DNA from: PCC-7336 sp039817825
GTDB taxonomy: Bacteria; Cyanobacteriota; Cyanobacteriia; Thermostichales; PCC-7336
Direction: 5' to 3'
DNA: 9,032 nt
NCBI GenBank assembly: GCA_039817825.1
Contig: JBCBVA010000130.1
Coordinates: forward strand, 1-9,032
A program made the translations under genes and the position numbers. Position 1 is the first letter of the stretch, and every line of letters starts with the position of its first letter. Below, piece by piece: positions 6,235 through 9,032 of this stretch. The notes beneath the pieces were generated by a model. The model searched no databases. It saw only the letters and a list, made by a program, of their open reading frames with translations, and was not told the DNA's origin.

Positions 6235-6437
6235 CGATCGGGGATGACTTTTCTGCTGGGTGTTTCTCGATGCTTGTGTGTAGCTCCTGGGGGGCCGGGC
6301 TCGTTATCTGAATTTAGAACATGCAGGAAAATACCTTGAGATGCCTTAGATGGTTAGGTGTTTGGGGATTGTCGAATCCAAATTTGGAAAATTTTCTGAT
6401 TGAGCCCTTCTTGGCGCTTTAGGTGGCTCCATAATTC
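6235..6437. other. Gap between the MOSC gene and the STAND gene
   Basis: 203 bp with no reading frame of note. A perfect 12-bp palindrome, TCCAAATTTGGA (6377-6388), is followed directly by AAAATTTT (6388-6395). TTGAGC (6400-6405) and CATAAT (6430-6435) resemble -35 and -10 boxes but are 24 bp apart, too far to work together. No T-tailed hairpin ends the upstream operon, so read-through into the STAND gene cannot be excluded. AGGTGG (6421-6426) is the probable ribosome site for the ATG at 6438. Confidence 0.45.
6377..6388. promoter_or_regulatory. 12-bp palindrome upstream of the STAND gene
   Basis: TCCAAATTTGGA is a perfect palindrome, about 50 bp upstream of the ATG at 6438, overlapping by one base the palindrome AAAATTTT. 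A dimeric repressor or activator could bind here. It is the only strong symmetric site in this gap, but short A/T-rich palindromes also arise by chance. Confidence 0.3.
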
Positions 6438-9032
6438 ATGCATCGTACTCCCTTTGAATTGATGGTCTATCGGGCGTTTGTTTCCTCAACGTTTACGGAT
6501 CTCGAAGCGCACCGCGATTTGGTTATCGATGCGTTACTTGCTGCTGGGTTTAGTGTCGATCCGATGGAGCGGTGGACGGCAGACTCTGGCGAACCGAAGG
6601 TAGTTTCGCAGGAGCGGGTGGAGGGCTGCGATCTGTGCATTTTGTTGGTGGGGTTTCGACGGGGATATGTACCCGATGGCAGCCAACTCAGCATTACTCA
6701 AATGGAATATTCTAGAGCGCTAGAGGAGAAAGGCTGCGACGTTTTGGCGTTCTTGCTAAATAGCGAAGTGACGCAATGGCCAAGGGAATTTGACGATCGC
6801 AAGCATGACCCTCTCGTTGATGAATGGCGTACTCAGCTAGAGAAGATGCACATTGTTGGCTATTTCGACGCAAACCCCAACTCATTAAATATTGCACCAG
6901 CTCTAACTCGGTGGGTCCAAAAATATGAATCTGAACTACCTGAGTTAGGTCCCAACCCATACAAAGGATTATCTGCATTTCAAACAGAAGATGCAGATCT
7001 TTATTTTGGAAGAGAAAAGCAGATCGACCGCTTGTGGATGCGGTTTTGCAATTTGTACGAAGGTATTGCTGGAGCCCAGCGAGTGTTGCCGGTTTTGGGA
7101 CCTTCGGGATGTGGGAAGTCTTCATTGGTTAGGGCGGGATTGATTCCTCGACTGGAAAACGACTCGCTGCCGGGAAAGGAGCAGCCTCGTGTTTTGATAT
7201 TTAAGCCTGGTACCAATCCTCTGTGGATGTTAGCTGGAGTATTAGCTCGTATTGATAAAACAGATTCCTCCCTAGACGAGGCAAAAGCTAACGATCGCTG
7301 TTTGAGGACGGCTAACGATAGCGGCGATTTTGATGGGTTGCAGCGGATTGCGGATTTGGTGCCGAGGATCGATAGTTCGCCGCTGATTTTGGCGGTGGAT
7401 CAATTTGAGGAGATTTATGCGCCGGATGTGGATGAGGAAGAACGTCAGGCATTTATCGATAATTTGCTGGTTGCTTCGGGCGATCGCTCGGGGCGGGTTT
7501 CGGTGGTGTTGACACTGCGCAGTGATTTTTTGGGGCAGACGCAGCGGCATCCCAAACTGAACGAGACGATTGCGGCGCAGGAGATTACGATTCCGGCGAT
7601 GTCAGCGGAGGAGTTGGAGGAGGCGATTGCCATGCCTGCCGAGAATGCGGGGCGGGCGTTGGATGCGGGAACGGTGGCACAGTTGGTAAACGAGACTGTG
7701 GGGCGCGAGGGAGCTTTGCCGTTGTTGCAGTTTGCTCTGCAGCAGATTTGGGAAGGACTGGGGGAAGGGAAGGAACCGGCGCAGACGTTGAAGGAGATTG
7801 GTGGGGTTGGTGGGGCTGTGGCGAATAAGGCGCAGCAGATTTACGAGAGTTTGGGCGATCGGGAGAAAGAGATTGCCCGGCGGGTGTTTCAGGGGTTGGT
7901 GCAGTTGGGGGAGGGAGCTAAGGATACGCGGCGGCGGGTTGAGGTGGAAACACTAAGGTCCCACCAGGACGATCCGGCATTGGTTAGGGCGACGATTGAG
8001 CGATTTTCTGGGGTTAGTTCTCGTTTGATTACGCTGTCTGCTACCAGTGAAGGGGTTGAGACAGCTGAGGTGACTCACGAGGCGTTATTCGACCACTGGA
8101 AGCAGTTGAACGACTGGCTAGATCGGAATCGAGACGATATTCGCTTTCAGCGGCGGTTGGATGATGCCGTTGTGGATTGGGATAAAAAAGGTCGGCCTAG
8201 TGGGAGTTTGTGGAGATCTCCCAATCTGAACTTGTTGCGGGAATATCGCAGGCGAGCTGGGGCGGATATGACCGAGCTGCAAGATTCTTTTTTTAAGGCT
8301 TCCAGTGGGGCCGAGAGCCGGAGGCGGACTAGTCTTTCTGTTCTCGGGATCGGTTTAGTTGCATTGACTGGAGCCACTACGGGGTTTGCGTTGCATGCCA
8401 ACCGGCAGACGATTAAAGCGGAGAACCAAACAGCTAGGGCATTAGCTCAAACGAGTTCAACTCACCTTGAAGCAAACGAGATATTTGAGTCTCTTGCCAT
8501 GTCCGTCAGGGCTGGCAGAACCTTACAAGAGATCAATAACGTGGATACTAGAATTCTTGAGCAGACAAAGACCACACTTCTTCTTGCTCAAGAGAGAGAG
8601 TTGTGGGAATTTAACCGTTTAGAAGGACATACTTCTAGTGTTAATTCCGCAGAGTTCAGCTCTGACGGTAGCACTATTGCCTCTGCTAGTCATGACGGTA
8701 CAGTGAGATTGTGGGGTATAGACGGTGCTTCCATTGCCACCCTTGAGGGACATTCTTCTTGGGTCTTGAGTGTAAGTTTCAGCCCTGACGGCAACACCAT
8801 TGCTTCTGCTAGCAGTGACGGTACGGTGAGATTATGGGAGGTGGATGGAACTCCCATTGCTACCCTTGAAGGCCATACTTCTGCTGTTAACGGGGTAAGG
8901 TTTAGTCCCGACGGTAACACTATTGCCTCTTCCAGCAATGACGGTACGGTGAGATTATGGGGAGTGGATGGAACTCCCATTGCTACCCTTGAAGGCCATA
9001 CTTCTGCTGTTAATGGGGTAAGGTTTAGTCCC
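6438..9032 (+). CDS. DUF4062 - STAND NTPase - TM - WD40 protein, 3' end missing
   Basis: 865 codons without a stop, still open at the right edge. Residues about 9-107 fit DUF4062: YRAFVSSTFTDLEAHRD (11-27), MERW (43-46), CDLCILLVGFRRGY (64-77), SITQMEYSRALEE (85-97). Residues 173-196 carry the nSTAND1 lead-in NPYKGLSAFQTEDADLYFGR-like sequence. Walker A is GPSGCGKSS (221-229). Walker B is LILAVDQFEEIY (316-327), with paired acids Glu324/Glu325. LRSDFLG (360-366) and GALPLLQFAL (425-434) fit the sensor and GxP regions, and THEALFDHWKQLNDWL (546-561) the winged helix. One hydrophobic segment (about 632-652) after RRR should be a membrane anchor, followed by a helical stretch (655-720) and WD40 repeats from 728. 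STAND proteins are ATP-driven switches: a ligand on the repeat sensor triggers oligomerisation and an N-terminal output module. Such genes serve signalling or phage defence; which applies here is inference. The start at 6438 has AGGTGG upstream; an ATG at 6462 is the alternative. Confidence 0.9.
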   Translation, partial: MHRTPFELMVYRAFVSSTFTDLEAHRDLVIDALLAAGFSVDPMERWTADSGEPKVVSQERVEGCDLCILLVGFRRGYVPDGSQLSITQMEYSRALEEKGCDVLAFLLNSEVTQWPREFDDRKHDPLVDEWRTQLEKMHIVGYFDANPNSLNIAPALTRWVQKYESELPELGPNPYKGLSAFQTEDADLYFGREKQIDRLWMRFCNLYEGIAGAQRVLPVLGPSGCGKSSLVRAGLIPRLENDSLPGKEQPRVLIFKPGTNPLWMLAGVLARIDKTDSSLDEAKANDRCLRTANDSGDFDGLQRIADLVPRIDSSPLILAVDQFEEIYAPDVDEEERQAFIDNLLVASGDRSGRVSVVLTLRSDFLGQTQRHPKLNETIAAQEITIPAMSAEELEEAIAMPAENAGRALDAGTVAQLVNETVGREGALPLLQFALQQIWEGLGEGKEPAQTLKEIGGVGGAVANKAQQIYESLGDREKEIARRVFQGLVQLGEGAKDTRRRVEVETLRSHQDDPALVRATIERFSGVSSRLITLSATSEGVETAEVTHEALFDHWKQLNDWLDRNRDDIRFQRRLDDAVVDWDKKGRPSGSLWRSPNLNLLREYRRRAGADMTELQDSFFKASSGAESRRRTSLSVLGIGLVALTGATTGFALHANRQTIKAENQTARALAQTSSTHLEANEIFESLAMSVRAGRTLQEINNVDTRILEQTKTTLLLAQERELWEFNRLEGHTSSVNSAEFSSDGSTIASASHDGTVRLWGIDGASIATLEGHSSWVLSVSFSPDGNTIASASSDGTVRLWEVDGTPIATLEGHTSAVNGVRFSPDGNTIASSSNDGTVRLWGVDGTPIATLEGHTSAVNGVRFSP
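8619..9032 (+). repeat. WD40 repeats of 41 residues (123 bp), nearly identical in DNA
   Basis: LEGH begins repeats at residues 728, 769, 810 and 851, exactly 41 apart, so the DNA period is 123 bp. Each has the blade pattern GH...V...FSPDGNTIAS...DGTVRLW. Bases 8820-8909 and 8943-9032 differ at only 3 of 90 positions, while the first repeat is more diverged. The variable residues are in the GH-to-F stretch (SSVNSAE, SWVLSVS, SAVNGVR). The array continues past the window edge, so its length is unknown. A working propeller normally needs about seven blades or multiples. Confidence 0.92.

Larger units (their letters stand above)
95..7487. repeat. Dispersed HIP1 octamers (GCGATCGC)
   Basis: Exact copies start at 95, 820, 1596, 2257, 2837, 3431, 4184, 5549, 5708, 5960 and 7480. 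Many near-copies (CGATCG extended on one side) also occur. They lie in genes of both strands and in gaps, which is how HIP1 is spread in cyanobacterial genomes. This is the main evidence for a cyanobacterial host. No exact copy occurs after 7487, that is, in the last quarter of the STAND gene. Confidence 0.9.

Noticed and set aside
6400..6435. A promoter made of TTGAGC and CATAAT before the STAND gene.
   Set aside because: The spacer is 24 bp rather than 16-18, and the -10-like box would lie 3 bp before the start codon.
6712..8980. Minus-strand frames inside the STAND gene, including 8690-8980 with an apparent repeat protein.
   Set aside because: They are antisense to a continuous 865-codon frame with strong domain motifs; the apparent protein repeat is only the reverse reading of the WD40 DNA repeats.
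8619..9032. CRISPR-like array suggested by regular DNA repeats.
   Set aside because: The period is 123 bp, in frame, and encodes WD40 blades; there are no short palindromic repeats with unique spacers.

Overview
The window looks like chromosomal DNA from a cyanobacterium. The octamer GCGATCGC (the HIP1 palindrome typical of many cyanobacterial genomes) occurs 11 times in 9 kb, where chance predicts well under one copy at balanced base composition. The gene content agrees: an RlmN, an S66 peptidase, a drug-exporter-type ABC pair, and a large membrane-anchored STAND NTPase with WD40 repeats. I cannot name the species.

Layout. Bases 1-1797 hold two minus-strand genes that probably form one transcript: rlmN (23S rRNA/tRNA adenosine C2 methyltransferase), then 8 nt later an LD-carboxypeptidase gene (S66 family) that runs off the left edge. 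Bases 1798-2592 are mostly non-coding. They contain four copies of the motif TGGCGTTTG (two lie inside the annotated start of rlmN), a doubtful 31-residue ORF, and a strong terminator-like hairpin with no obvious gene in front of it. A small coiled-coil hypothetical protein follows (2593-2964, +). A second gap (2965-3501) carries a terminator-like hairpin, a small hairpin with a C-rich loop, a set of AATTCAC repeats that looks like an operator, and two hairpins ahead of the next operon.

Bases 3502-6234 form a plus-strand operon: an ABC ATPase of the DrrA type, its ABC-2 permease, and a MOSC-domain protein whose start codon overlaps the permease stop (TGATG). The first two should make one exporter. 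The role of the MOSC enzyme beside it is unknown.

Bases 6438-9032 are one uninterrupted reading frame of 865 codons that is still open at the right edge. I assign its domains as DUF4062, nSTAND1-type P-loop NTPase with a winged-helix region, one transmembrane segment, and WD40 repeats of exactly 41 residues. This is the most interesting object here: a signal-transduction or defence-type STAND switch with an N-terminal DUF4062 module, a membrane anchor, and a WD40 sensor whose last repeats are nearly identical in DNA sequence, which points to recent repeat duplication or exchange. The domain order resembles the eukaryotic NWD1/TEP1 group (DUF4062-NACHT-WD40). Whether it protects against phage cannot be decided from the sequence. 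No neighbouring gene in the window is a recognised defence gene.
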